This document shows positions 1 to 11,370 of a stretch of 64,000 nucleotides of DNA, in pieces. Every line of letters starts with the position of its first letter. The first letter of the stretch is position 1. The stretch spans positions 1,982,263 through 2,046,262 of the forward strand of contig BCHH01000003.1 in NCBI GenBank assembly GCA_001599595.1, given 5' to 3'. The notes under the pieces are model-generated. The model worked only from the letters and a program-made list of their open reading frames with translations, did no database searches and was not told the DNA's origin. Made by a program: the position numbers and the translations under genes. This stretch comes from Beverwykella pulmonaria (Eukaryota > Ascomycota > Dothideomycetes > Pleosporales > Melanommataceae).

Positions 1-1831
1 CTCGTGCCATTGAGGAAACGCCAGGGGGGTGCATTTTCCGTCGGGAAGCCACTAGGCGCCGCAAAAGAAGAATTTCGGCACTCGGGATGCCGCATGCGGC
101 AGAGGACGACGAACATGTCCTGCCACGAGAAATCATGTCTCGGTCCTGCGTCTGGAACATTTCGCTTCCTTTTTGGTGGTCTCGCCGGCCGGCTGCCACA
201 GGCGTTGGCGTGGGGAAGGAGGAGAGGGGCCAGGAACCGTCACCACGATCCAAACCATTCCGCTCTTGCACTGGAAATCCTGGGACTTGGGAGGCAAAAG
301 CAATGAGAGGCTGGAACTTTCCATATGTTCGGGTCGCACACAGCTGCTTTGATGAGTGCCGGGCGATGCCTCTTGGTGCTCCACACCTCGCTGCGGTACA
401 TGTATCTTTGGACCTTCTGCTTTCGCGCTGGGGCTTGGCTGCGATATTATAAGTGCGGAACAGCAACGAAGGAGGAAGGCGGCCAATGGAGCCCGCGACA
501 CGGCGCGCATAAAAGCGATAGCGACTCGAGCAAGCGATTGATGGAGACGCGGCTCACGCGGTGATGCCCCTCCCTATGATCACGAAGATAGGAGGCGTGA
601 TGCTGAAAGAAACTTTGTGCAGTCCATGGACTGAAGCTGGAGACGACCGGTCCATGGCGCGCGCGCCCATGGTTCCACTGAGCCACCAAAATAGCCCCGG
701 CGTGGGGGCACAGCTCCCGTTCCACGCTCCATTGGCGCCTCATTCCTGGCCCAGGTCAGACTGCCGTGATGAGGCAGGCTCAACAAACGTGTTCCTTCGT
801 TCCTGTTGCTGGCCTGGGGGCCCGCCCTCCCCGATGCAACGCGTCGATGATTGCTGCCGTGAGAGTGCTGCAGCGCTGCAAGCCGCCAGCAGTCTTGTGA
901 CGAGCCCCCCGGGCCGGCCCTCTCCCCCAGGGCCCGACGTCTGCCACGTCTTGCATCCGCTCCCAATGGGCATTTCTCTGACTCTTTGCATCCTCGGGGC
1001 GCTGCACAGGGAGCGCGGCCGCGACTGGCACCACGACGAGTGCCGCTGCCGGGGGTCGTGGCCGTGATATCAGATGACGAGAGGAGCGAGCGCGGTCCCG
1101 CTCGGCGCTGTCCAAGATGCACGCCAGCTGCGAGCGCTCCCCCCACCCCCACACTAGGATCCCCGAACAGCATGCTCCAACGCTCTTTTCGAGCCCGCCG
1201 ACCCTTCGCATGGGTGAGACGGTGGCGATGATGGCCCAATTAGCGGCCTGCAAGCGCTTGCAGGAGATCGTCACAAGGCATGCCCCCTTGCCTTCACCTC
1301 CGGCCAAGATCCGACGTCGACAGCCTCTCCCTTCCTTGCCTGCTCCCACCGAAAAAGCAAACGCGGCTTCAATCAGTCCTGCCAGTCATGCACACGGCGC
1401 CCATTGGCTGCGGCCGGCCAAGGCGAAGCCAGCTGTGCCTGACATCGGCAAGCTCAAACCAAACGCCTCCAGAGTCACCGCCCCTTTGTTGGCCGTGACG
1501 GCGATGCCTGTTGGTCCTTTGACGGGTGCACATTTGCGCGCCTTGCCTTGCCCGCGATCCCCAGTATACCTCACCAAGTCGTCAGCTGGACCCCCACACT
1601 TGCCAATGGCTCAGAGCCTGCGACAGCGCTCTTCCGCCTGTCAGTTATTTAAGTACCGTGGCCGTCCGCGGTAGGTGACCAGAAATCATCGTTGACGTAT
1701 TCGTGCCATTAGACTTCTGTTCGTCGTCGTGCACTCCGAATTACTCCTTGTCACAGACATTTATCTTTGTTTCAACCTCTTTGCCCGTATAGAAAGCCGC
1801 TGTGCCTTTCCCCAGCGTCTCAGTTCCCACC
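1..1831. other. Gene-free 5' stretch and upstream region of the DapA-like gene
   Basis: I see no convincing coding region. The open frames are short, overlap on both strands and match no family I know. The last 200 bases look like a promoter and leader for the downstream gene: a TATA-like ttatttaag lies at 1645-1653, about 180 bases before the ATG, followed by a pyrimidine-rich leader. Confidence 0.5.
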
Positions 1832-2929
1832 ATGTCACCGCATCACGACGTATCCTCCCCAGCAAATAGCTTCACCAACAGCTCGGGCTTCTCCCTTCGC
1901 CACCAAGCTGTGCAATCCATCTACACCATGGACCGATACAGCGATTCCTTCGAAACCAGCTCTATCGAGTCTGGTGACGTAGGCCTGCATCGGTCTTTGA
2001 CTCCAGGCATCTACGTTCCCACTGTAGCATTCTTCGAACCTGTCACCGACAACGTGGACGTTGAGACCACAGCGAGCCATGCCGTCCGTCTCGCCAAGGC
2101 AGGTGTTGCCGGCATCGCCACTCAAGGCTCCAATGGCGAGGCTGTCCACCTGTCCCACAAGGAACGCAACCTCATCACAAGCACTACCCGCAAAGCCCTG
2201 GATGGCGCCGGCTTTGGCTACATGCCCATCATTGTCGGCTGCGGAGCCCAATCGACCCGGGAAACCATCGAGCTCTGCGAAGAAGCAGCCTCCGCTGGCG
2301 GAGACTATGCATTGGTCCTGCCGCCTGGGTACTACCAGGGGCTGTTCTCCAAGGACACCATTATGAGCTTTTTCCGAGACGTGGCCACTGCCTCCCCGAT
2401 CCCTATTCTTATCTACAACTACCCCGGAGCGGTATCGGGCCTGGATCTTAACTCGGATGCCATCATTGAGTTGGCGCAGCATCCCAATATTGTCGGCTGC
2501 AAGCTGACCTGCGGCAACACTGGCAAACTGAACCGCGTCGCGGCCGCAACGCACGCTGCAACCGTTTCTGACCCTGGATCTGGCTTCATGTGCATGGGTG
2601 GATCCGTCGACTTCACCCTCCAAACCCTAATTGGAGGGGGGTCAGGCATCATCGGCGGCATGGCGAACATCGCACCCAAGGCTTGCGTCAAGATGATTGA
2701 GCTGTTCGAGGCCGGCAAGTACGCAGAAGCCCGCAAACTGCAGGCCGTCGTGGCTCGTGGCGACTGGGCTGCCATCCAGGGCGGCATCATCGGCACCAAG
2801 TCTGCCCTTATGTCCCACTTTGGATATGGAGGCTACGCTCGCAAGCCTCTTCCCAGGCCAAACAAGGACGAGAGCCGCAGGTGGCGCGATGCCTTCGACG
2901 AGCTGGTCAGGTTGGAAAACTCTCTATAG
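1832..2929 (+). CDS. DapA/NanA-family class I aldolase or lyase (dihydrodipicolinate synthase-like)
   Basis: Single-exon gene, 365 aa. I chose ATG 1832 because it sits in a good fungal context (CCCACCATGTC); the frame opens further upstream only at a GTG. Residues from about 55 to the end form one TIM-barrel DHDPS-family domain. The hallmark pieces are visible: a TxGSNGEAV-type substrate loop, YNYP with the catalytic Tyr near residue 195, and VGCKLTCGN with the Schiff-base Lys near residue 224. These enzymes condense or cleave pyruvate adducts through a Lys imine. Fungi make lysine by the aminoadipate route, so true dihydrodipicolinate synthesis is unlikely; a 4-hydroxy-2-oxoglutarate aldolase, L-threo-3-deoxy-hexulosonate aldolase or related catabolic lyase is more plausible. 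The first 55 residues are Ser-rich and do not belong to the barrel. The family call is firm; the substrate is open. Confidence 0.9.
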   Translation: MSPHHDVSSPANSFTNSSGFSLRHQAVQSIYTMDRYSDSFETSSIESGDVGLHRSLTPGIYVPTVAFFEPVTDNVDVETTASHAVRLAKAGVAGIATQGSNGEAVHLSHKERNLITSTTRKALDGAGFGYMPIIVGCGAQSTRETIELCEEAASAGGDYALVLPPGYYQGLFSKDTIMSFFRDVATASPIPILIYNYPGAVSGLDLNSDAIIELAQHPNIVGCKLTCGNTGKLNRVAAATHAATVSDPGSGFMCMGGSVDFTLQTLIGGGSGIIGGMANIAPKACVKMIELFEAGKYAEARKLQAVVARGDWAAIQGGIIGTKSALMSHFGYGGYARKPLPRPNKDESRRWRDAFDELVRLENSL

Positions 2930-5435
2930 GTTCCAGCATGCGCAATTCCTTCACCTGTTGTGTTAGCCGATCGTTGCAAAAGATACCCTGGCCTCCTCCC
3001 ACTCTTGTCCCCCCTTTCATATACGAGACGCACCTTGCAGAACTCTTTAGCGACGACAAAACAACTCTTGCATGTCCGACAACATACGCAGCATCTCCAT
3101 CGGCGTTGAGCGCTTGTGCATCACCACAGTGGCGTTTTCTTTAGGCTCTGATTGTTTCAGCTCTTTCGCTTGGCCTGTGTTCTTTAGGCGTTATCTGTTG
3201 CAAAATGGGTGGCCAAAAGCAAGCAAGCAAGACTCCAAAAAGCTGTTCCTCTCGTTTCAACCACCTTCCTTTCCCTTTCCTTTTGGCCATGAACTGTTCC
3301 GCATCATGACCGATCCGTTGTATATACCATTTTTCCTTTTTCACAATAACGTCTGGGTGGCTATCTGATTGTCAAAAAGGTTATTTTGTTTTTGGATTTG
3401 GGAATGCGTCAAAGGAATTGCGATACGACCGCATGTAGGATAGTAAGATTTACAGTCGCGTAGTCAGCGTCATCCAATTAGCATCCACCGCAATTGCGTT
3501 CCCACTTGCATGAGCTCGTGATGTGTTTGTTCCTGCTGGAGTATTTCTCTCCGTACCAATCAGGTCTCGGTGGTATGAAAATAGTCTGAGATGATGTGAG
3601 ATCAGCGAAACCCCATCCTCGCCTACCCTCGATTTATCTCCAAATCCCTGTGAGGAATACGCATGAATCATGAAGCAAAGTCCGAGAATGGTCAAACTTC
3701 CCCAACCTGCATGGGAGTTGACGCGTGGTGATGTTTCCAATATCCCGAGGTTGTTATGATGTTGTCTTAGAGTCTTGTATCGTTCCTTGTCACATTTTTG
3801 GATGGCTTCGCGCATTGGCTTCCTCTCATGCCTCGTCTCAATATCCTTAGCTCCCAATCCGGCTTTCGATAGTCCAGAGGATCAGGTACGAGACCTCAAG
3901 ACCTTGCGGATCCAATTGTAGATCACAAGTGGGTTTTCGTGCACGTTACGGCAATTAGCCTAGTTGTGCCTCAGTTAGTTAACACGTTCGGCAATCCACT
4001 TATTTTGGTGATGCGCAAGCCGCTGATCAGCATGGTGTCTAGTCAACCGCCAAGTGAACACTAGCACCATCGATCACTCGGTCACTTAGATCGAGTTTGG
4101 GTCACGGGGCGTGGTGTAAGCACAGCCATGTCGATACCCCTCTGAATATAGAACGTGGGCATGCACATGCCTTCGAACATTGACACGGGGCGCACCCTGT
4201 GGGCTGAACCGAGGTCTGGATCGTACGTTATGGCGCCTTGAGTGCTCTTGGCTGCAAGCCAATCGGAGTATGTGGAACGAAAAAGTCAACGACTTGGACT
4301 TTTTTTTTTTCTTCTTTCATGTTGAAGGATGGTCAGTGGTGCTGGAATTCGCAGTGCGTGTCCTTCAGTCAGCTTGTCTCAGCTGGGCTTGACCGCCTCC
4401 GCTGGCTTCGCCGATTCGTTGCTCATGTTTCGATTGGGCACCGATTGACGTTGGCATGCTTTTGATTGTGCGTAGGGCTGACGGGTGTCTTCCGCGGACC
4501 AGGGGCAACCCTGGATTGGTAGTAGGAGGTATCAGGGCGTGATAGATTCATCAGCGTAGATTCGAAAACGGTTAGACATTCGATCCCTCGTAGAATTCAT
4601 CCCACGCAATTTTACACCGGTTCTTAGGAGGCTCGGGTCTTATCAAGAGCTGAGTAGGTAATTGTTGAAAATGAGTCGGCGCACAGGAGCCGCACAGCGA
4701 GTAAGGACCTGGACTCGAGCAGAGGTAGGAAGTCAGTGGCTGCAGTTTCGATATTGAATCAACAACTAGGGTGCTACATGGCGTACAGCTACTTAGCGGA
4801 GTATTCAACGATCTGCCGATATTGTCGCTGCTTTCTAAGTGGCTCTTTGATTCGGATCAAGGAAAGCGCGAGTTCGGAATAAACCGACATCAGGACTGCC
4901 AGAGGCTACTGGCCCTCTAGTGCCATGATCTCTTGTCATGACCTCGGTTGCGCTGTTCCTCCATTTTTGTTGGACGTTTCCGCGACCAGACCCCTCCCCT
5001 CGCGTGTCAGTCAATATACCGGATTTGGCCTTCGAATCAGCACGACTGAGAGGATGATCATTGACAGAGAATGCCACAATCGCGCAGTCACTTTGGTGAG
5101 TTACCATATTCTCAGAGGATGCAGTTGGTAAGTCTTGAATGCGCGTGCTGAAAACTGATTGCAGGATATTGTACAAATGTGAAAAAGCAACAAAGAGACA
5201 GCCATAAAAGTCCATTCTTCCTCCATTAAAGTTCAGCTTAACGTACCGCGTCGGAAACCGTTCCCGTATTCCATCAGTCTACACTCATGTACCGTTGTTA
5301 GTATGGTTTGATCGGGTTTAAACATTGAGCCTAGAGTAGCTGGCCTCGAAGGATGTATTTTGGAGGAAGTAGGAGCTTTAGCATTGAAAGTAGCCCTTGC
5401 GTCCGTAATCGTCCTTGAAGCGAACAAAAAGAAAT
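2930..5435. other. 2.5 kb without a recognisable gene
   Basis: This holds the 3' region of the DapA-like gene and the 3' flank of the dynamin gene (minus strand). The longest frames (3450-3857, 4835-5215 and 5233-5427, all minus) show no family resemblance and no splice pattern that would join them. A T-rich run lies at 4301-4315. Nothing else stands out. Confidence 0.5.
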
Positions 5436-8400
5436 TCAGGGGACCGTGTCTTTGTTTTCTGGCTCACTACTACTGGAATAGGTGCTGCCAAATACTAGCC
5501 CAAAAGGACTGCTACTTCCACTTTGTGCTGGCTGCCTAGATAACCCTCCGGATAAGCCGGTTCCCGGTGTATTTGTCTGGCTGAGCGTTTTAAATCGGCC
5601 TCCTTCTGTGGTGGTTGCGTTGGTTGTCCCGAACACAATCCCTCCTGTTGCGGTTGCGTTGGTTGCCCCGAACACACTCCCTCCTGTAGCAGTTGCGTTA
5701 GTTGTCCCGAACACACTACCTCCTGTTGTAGTGGCATTTGTCGTTCCAAGTGGGGCACCTGACATGGGAGTTTGTCCGAGAGATAGCCCTGTTGAAGTTA
5801 TGGAAGAGGGCTGATCAAAGATACTGGTTCCTGTCGACTTCATTTGGCTTGAAGTTCCGAAAAGACTGCCTGCAGGAGAGTGAAATGATATACCGGGGGG
5901 CTTTGGAGTCAAAGTATTAGGCAAGGTAAATGTTGGAAAGAAACTAGCAGAGGTCGAAGTGGACTTGGGGGGGTTAGCCGATGCCGCTTGCGCTGGTAGC
6001 TGAGCTGAGGATGCTGTTGATGCTCCGTCATATGGGGTTGAGGAAGTGCTAGGTTTTGAAGTCGGCAATCTCACGACTGGAGCGGTTTTGCGGGTTGGGG
6101 TGGCTTTTTGTGAAGGACCGAGCTTATTCAAAGATAGATTCCCAGCCTGACTAGCCAAAGGTTCGCCTTCATACTTTTGCGTCACTTTGGCTGAATATCG
6201 GCTACCTCGTGTGTCTGCAATGAACATCAGCGCAATTTACAATCCTAGTTTAAAATACCGCATTGGCCAGAAACTAGGTATGACAGGATGATCATCTCTT
6301 ACCAGGGTGGATCTGTTTGAGGGTCTGCAGTCCTTTCTTCAGAATGTTGACTCTCTCAGCAATACGTTCTCTTTCCTCACGAGTATCTGGAGATTCTGAT
6401 GCGATGAGCTCCAGTTTCTCATCACTCATGTCTCTAATAGTTGCGGATGACAAAATCCTCGGCAGTCCACGAAGTAAGGTCTGCTCAATTGCCAGAGAGG
6501 CCACGTTGTTGATAAAGATCAAGAGAGTCATCTTTCGGCCGTTAGTAAGATTATCACCATACACAAAATGACAAGGCGGAGGCCATTTACCTCATAATAA
6601 GCCTGCATAAATTCAAGCGTCTGAAAGGACCCATATTTGTTGTCAGCAGGGGCGTCTGCCGCCGCCAATTTGGCCTCGATCTCGTTGATTGTTAGAAACG
6701 AATTTTTGTTCTCAACACCTTTGGTTTCTCGTCGCATAATTTCTACCACTGATCGTGTGATTCGTTCTCGTTTTAACAACCACATTTTGTGAGTAAATTG
6801 TGGGTCGATATTGATTGGATCGTATTTGTGGGACTCAAGAAGTTCTTGCAGCTTGGCTTTCAAGAACTGGCGCTTGGTTTCCATGGCTGGGTCGATGACG
6901 TGAACGAGTAGCTGATTGCGTGTTCTTTCATCTGTCAGATGGCTGAGCACTGTTTCTAAGAAGTGTTTTACAGCCTCCCAAACTGTATCCAAATGTACAG
7001 TAGCGATGTCTTCCCACGGCTCAGATTGCTGTTGGAAAAGCGAGCCAACTAGAAGAGGATTGGAAAGTCCCTGAAGCTCGATTGCTCTTTCATACTGTGC
7101 TAGCGTGTCTACATGAATCCTGAGGAAGTCGTCTTTAGTTATGACATTCGGATGGTCGAGATAAACGTCACCGGGCATTTCAGACTCCTCGAGCACGTGC
7201 CATTTATGCCCTCGGTTGAGCATGCGACTTGCAAACTCGTCGTTGAGATTCCTGATATTGGCTCGCAATCTTTTTTCCAGTCCTTCTGGAGATACTGGAT
7301 CGCCGAAGAATGACTTGCGACGATACCTGCCGTCAAGCGCATCCCTTATGTAGTCGCTAAAGGTGTCACTGATATCAAAGAGATAGTTCTGCTGATCTTT
7401 AACAGTATTGCGAGCTTCTCCCAAACGATTCAAGCTGCTCTCACTTCGCCCAAGGTCATCCTCAAGTCGCTGTACAATGGTAGGTAAGCTCAAGTTGATG
7501 TGGTCCAGAAGCATCTTGCTTAGCTTCTGCCGCAGACTGTCAATTCCAAGTCCGACTTCGTGCCGCGGTAGAGTGTCCCAGTTGCTGTTGCGAAAGAAAG
7601 CCGCCTCCTTTACATCTCTCTCCTCAAATGAACTAGCTTGTTCTTCATATGCTCTGTTACGAACAACGTGCCATCCGTAATGGAATTTGCTTGGGTTCGT
7701 GCGAGCATAATCCAAATACTCCTGCTCCTTCTCAGACCCAGCTGGTAACTCGTCAGGTTTGGTAATAATGCCAAGGGTTCGGTTTCCTTCCGGGACAATG
7801 TCTTCGAGGTGCTTTAAGACGATTTGGTTGTCGATGTCATTGTGCGCAGAAACGACCGCCAGGATGATGCTGTTGCCTTTCTTCATATAGCTCTGAACAA
7901 GATTCTTGACGAGCTTTATATCGCGGTCAGCTGAAGAGGTCTTCCGATAATGAATGAGCCCAGGAAGGTCAACGATGGTAAGTGGGGCTAGTTTGGGCCC
8001 GACGATCTCGACTTCAAGTACGTCCTCATAGAAGGCATCTGTATTACCGGGAGTAGCCTTGCTCATGCAGCTTCGAGCTGCGGTGATGAGATCGGGGAAC
8101 TTTTCAGGCGAAGCAAACGATTCCTGGAACCCAGCAAGTCGCAATTTTTCATCTGGACTTCGGGATACGGCTGCTTTGATACGACAGCTGATACGAGGCT
8201 TTGGCTCCCTGCGAAGACGAAGCTCGGTGGGAAATGTGGTGCAGATATTACTTTTAGTAGGAAAGCGCACGCGTGTTAACGCTTCCAGGACCGAACTTTT
8301 TCCAGAGGATTGGTCGCCGCAGACAATTAGTTGAGGAAGACCTTCTTCCCCAAGCAGTATTCCAACACCTTGAGATCGAAGCTCGTCGATTGTATCAAGC

Positions 8401-8468
8401 AGCCGGTTTTCGCCTTCGGAAAGCAGCTGATGAAGGGATGTGCCCTCCAGCACACCGGTTGGCTCCAT
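5436..8468 (-). CDS. Dynamin-family (Mx/Vps1-like) GTPase with FG-repeat C-terminal tail
   Basis: Three exons, 8468..6591, 6531..6303 and 6214..5436, give 961 aa. An in-frame ATG at 8540 exists, but the family N-terminus fits ATG 8468. The G domain has GDQSSGKSS (residues 51-59), the switch-I threonines in CTTFPT (about 76-81), DLPG (167-170) and TKPD (236-239). The stalk follows, and the GTPase effector domain starts right at exon 2 (AYYE joined to MTLLIFINNVAS, ending near HPD at about 703). The last 260 residues are Ser/Thr/Pro/Gly-rich and contain six Phe-Gly dipeptides. Four near-identical 13-residue units (GTTNATATGGSVF type) come from a 39-bp tandem repeat. Proteins of this family polymerise on membranes and use GTP to remodel them; filamentous fungi carry several Mx-like paralogues of unknown role. 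There is no PH domain. The tail resembles nucleoporin FG linkers, which I have not seen described on a dynamin. Confidence 0.92.
5597..5752 (-). repeat. 39-bp tandem repeat inside the dynamin tail
   Basis: About four copies of a 39-base unit lie head to tail, in frame with the dynamin gene. Each encodes 13 residues ending in VF followed by G, so each copy adds one FG dipeptide. Copies differ by a few bases. Being a multiple of three, copy-number change would leave the frame intact. Confidence 0.85.
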
Positions 8469-9961
8469 GATCGAATGTGGGTGTGTATGCACGAGACCTT
8501 TGATGCCGTGGATTGACGGAGCAGCGCAAAAGGAAAACATGGCAAGTGTACCGGGCCGCTTTTAGCATACTTAAGTATTGGAAAATAGCTGTAGTGTATG
8601 AAGGCGTATCAGAATGCGGAGAAGCTTTGGGGCCGAACCAGGGAACACATTGGCGATGGACCAGCAACTGCATCATCTCAATGCGTCTTCAAACTTGAGC
8701 TGCATGGTTGTTGGGGGCGGGAGCAGCCTTCTCACGCAACGAAAATCGAATTGGGAAGGTCGTTCTTAAATAACCGGGATGAAACAAGCGAAGCAAGGAG
8801 GTGGCATAGTCAGCCTAAAACGAGGAGTGTGGACAATGAGGTTGGATGTGGCAAGTTTGTAGAGAATCATTTCCAACGCCAAACCACGCCTCACTACGCC
8901 TCAATTCCTTCTTTCCATCCATCCATTCACAAACCCCCCAGTGTTCGATCAATTACCATGACGAGACTTCTAGCGGCACCAAAAATTGTCATATGATCGG
9001 TGCTGGCGATTCATACTACTCAACAGAAAAGTATACCGAGCCTAGGTCTCTTCGGACGGGCTAACAGTTTCCAGTGCAGCCAACTGTCTATATGCTAAAC
9101 ATGCTTTGACTCAGGCAGTCTGCTCCTCCTGGTTCATTTTGATTCGGGATGCGCTGTCAATTTTGTTAATATTTTCATCAAAGTTGAACCCATACTACAA
9201 GACGCAATAGAAGGTTTTGCCTTACTCTACCTTCACTGTTGCAGTGAACTATACCCCTTGAACTCTGAGGGACTGGGCGAATAGTGTATAACCCTGATAT
9301 TAGGAGAAAGATTTCGTCTTCGAGCGTTCCACGTGTATGTCGACGTCAACGATATGTAGCTCAGCACTGAAGCTTCTTTTAGCCGTGATCGTTTCCAAAC
9401 ATGATTGCGAAGGATGAGGCGTAGGGGATGGGGTCGAACACGAGAATCTACTACAGAGTTCTCTCATATATCTGAACAACTTCTTTATGGACCTGCTATG
9501 ACGGAATACTGCCATCGATGCCAGCAGCGATTATTGCACGTTATTGAACTAAAAATACCTCAATGCATAGTGCCATCAACGGCGTTAATGAGCCATGGCT
9601 GAAACATCGATTAATTTACTACGATTCCGACTACATGGGCCAGAATACCGACGGCAAATCTCAAGATGCAACAACACGAAGGCCCCAATGGACGCATCCG
9701 ACCTGTAACGCCGTCAGGTAACAGCAGCCTAGCCACCTTGAAAGCTTACAGAAATTTCACTGTACGCTTCTTAGTGTCCTCCTAGTGGTAGCATACTTCC
9801 ATTGCTGTCTTCGGGAACGCAATTACCTCCCAATCTATAGCAGCAATCAACGCAGTCTGGTTAATATCGTTATCTCGTAACTCGCATGTCCAAGGTAACA
9901 CTTCGTAGATCAACCATTAGAGTCCTTCAAGACGCCACCGTTTTGTTATACTCAAGCCCTT
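8469..9961. other. Upstream region of the dynamin gene; no gene seen
   Basis: 1.5 kb between the dynamin start and the dead F-box gene. A promoter-like stretch ends at ATG 8958 on the plus strand, but that frame stops after 12 codons and I see no splice rescue. No repeats or RNA genes are recognisable. Confidence 0.45.
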
Positions 9962-11370
9962 TTATGTAAGGACGATGTTCTCCCCCACACGACCGACCAT
10001 CACCTCAACGCCCTCTTCCTCCAACACCTCGATCGGATTAGCAAGTACAAGCCTGCGCATATCAATGCTATCGTGCACGAAAATATTGACTTGACACAGC
10101 TCTGGGAGTTGCTTGTTGAGCACCACATCCTTGAGTGCGACGATTGCCGCAACTTCTTCTGTGGTCAGTCGGTCCCCTGGAGTATGCTTTTCATCGTAGC
10201 TGAGCCCCACGGTGCGTATGCCGAGCGGCAGATTGTATGGAAAGCACTTTGCGTTGCAGGGAAATGATGACGGAGAAGTGAGGGTAGTGATCGGAGCCAT
10301 GATCTCGCGCAATCTGGAAAATTCCTGGAGGCTGCCCAGACACCCATAATCGACACCGTTGGGATGCACAATTCCACTTGACGCGTGATCGGTATAGTCC
10401 TCCAGTTTCAGCGTCTCGAGCGAAACGGAATGTTTTTGCAGTGCGGCGCCGATAGCTACCCACGAGTGCTTCACCCAGGTGTTAGTGTTGAAATTTGAAA
10501 GTGAAAATGGCTCCTAGTGTTCCGAGTCAAATTCACATTCGAAGGCCTTGAGCGCCTTGCACGACAAGACAAATTGAGCAACGACTCTGCTATCAAAAAA
10601 AAAAAAAAAACATTTCAAGAGGCAGAGATTCTGGACCCCGGACGCTGAATCGGGAGAGTCCCATGCCGAAGCCGCCACCAGGTGGGTCTCCATGGCGCTG
10701 GTGATAGCAAAGTCTCGAAGTGAAGGAAGTTAGAGTATTGGCGACAGCTTCGAGACTCTGATTGAGTCTCCCCATTGAATGCCGATACCAATGCTCTTCA
10801 GATGTTGAAAGCAATGCGAGAGGCCTTTTGGGGGGCGCGCGCAGCGTTGGGAAGTAGCTGTATCCACTCCAGATCCTGTTCCTGATACGCTCTCCATGTC
10901 GACCCGTCGCGGACCTCGAGATGCCGAAGATTGGGCAAAAGCAGCAGCGCGACGTTGAGTTGATTGACTTCCCGGTACGATTGCGGTGCATCTCCATCCA
11001 CTCTGGCACATTACGATGATCATGTAGTTGGATATGGCTGACGTATTACCGGAACGAACTCAACTCATGCTCATTTGTGAGATACTTCCAGGATGACAGG
11101 AACATACTATCGATTTCGTATGACCACGTCAAGTTCTGAACCTTTTCTGCAAGCTACATGTTCTCCATGGTGGTTTTTAGAAAGAGTCGGGCGTTGCGTG
11201 AAGGATCCGATTGTGCTTGACAAAAAGTGAAGTACAGCGGGTTCGCGGCGATTCGTCGAAAACGTCGATTGACGAGACTGACGTTGCAGAGCGAGATGGT
11301 ATCGCCGCGAAGGTGATTGAAAATTCTCTTCTGGAACGGAGTGAAAAACGGGCGTTGGTCGTGGGTGGTG
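9962..11370 (-). pseudogene. Degenerate F-box / leucine-rich-repeat gene
   Basis: Reading the minus strand across three frames recovers one fungal F-box protein. Near 11340-11230 is the F-box itself (PFQKRIFNHL...ISLCNVSLVNRRFRRIA). Then come AEKVQNLTW, a leucine-rich segment (NVALLLLPNLRHLEV, about 10955-10910), LPSLRDFAITSAMETH (10729-10680), FVLSCKALKAFECEFDS and TWVKHSWVAIGAALQKHS. The frame is broken by TAG at 11156-11154, TAA at 10732-10730 and TAG at 10516-10514. Two frame changes near 11010 and 10840 could be indels or lost introns. A run of 16 T (minus strand; 10595-10610) sits in frame inside it. The last intact part is 10474-9962 (170 aa). Such proteins recruit targets to SCF ubiquitin ligases; this copy looks dead. 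Confidence 0.75.

Noticed and set aside
133..510. 125-codon minus-strand frame with a signal-peptide-like start
   Set aside because: The hydrophobic start looks accidental; no family match, heavy overlap with plus-strand frames, no promoter or splice context.
4835..5215. 126-codon minus-strand frame downstream of the dynamin gene
   Set aside because: No resemblance to known proteins and no splice link to the dynamin tail, whose stop at 5438-5436 is clear.
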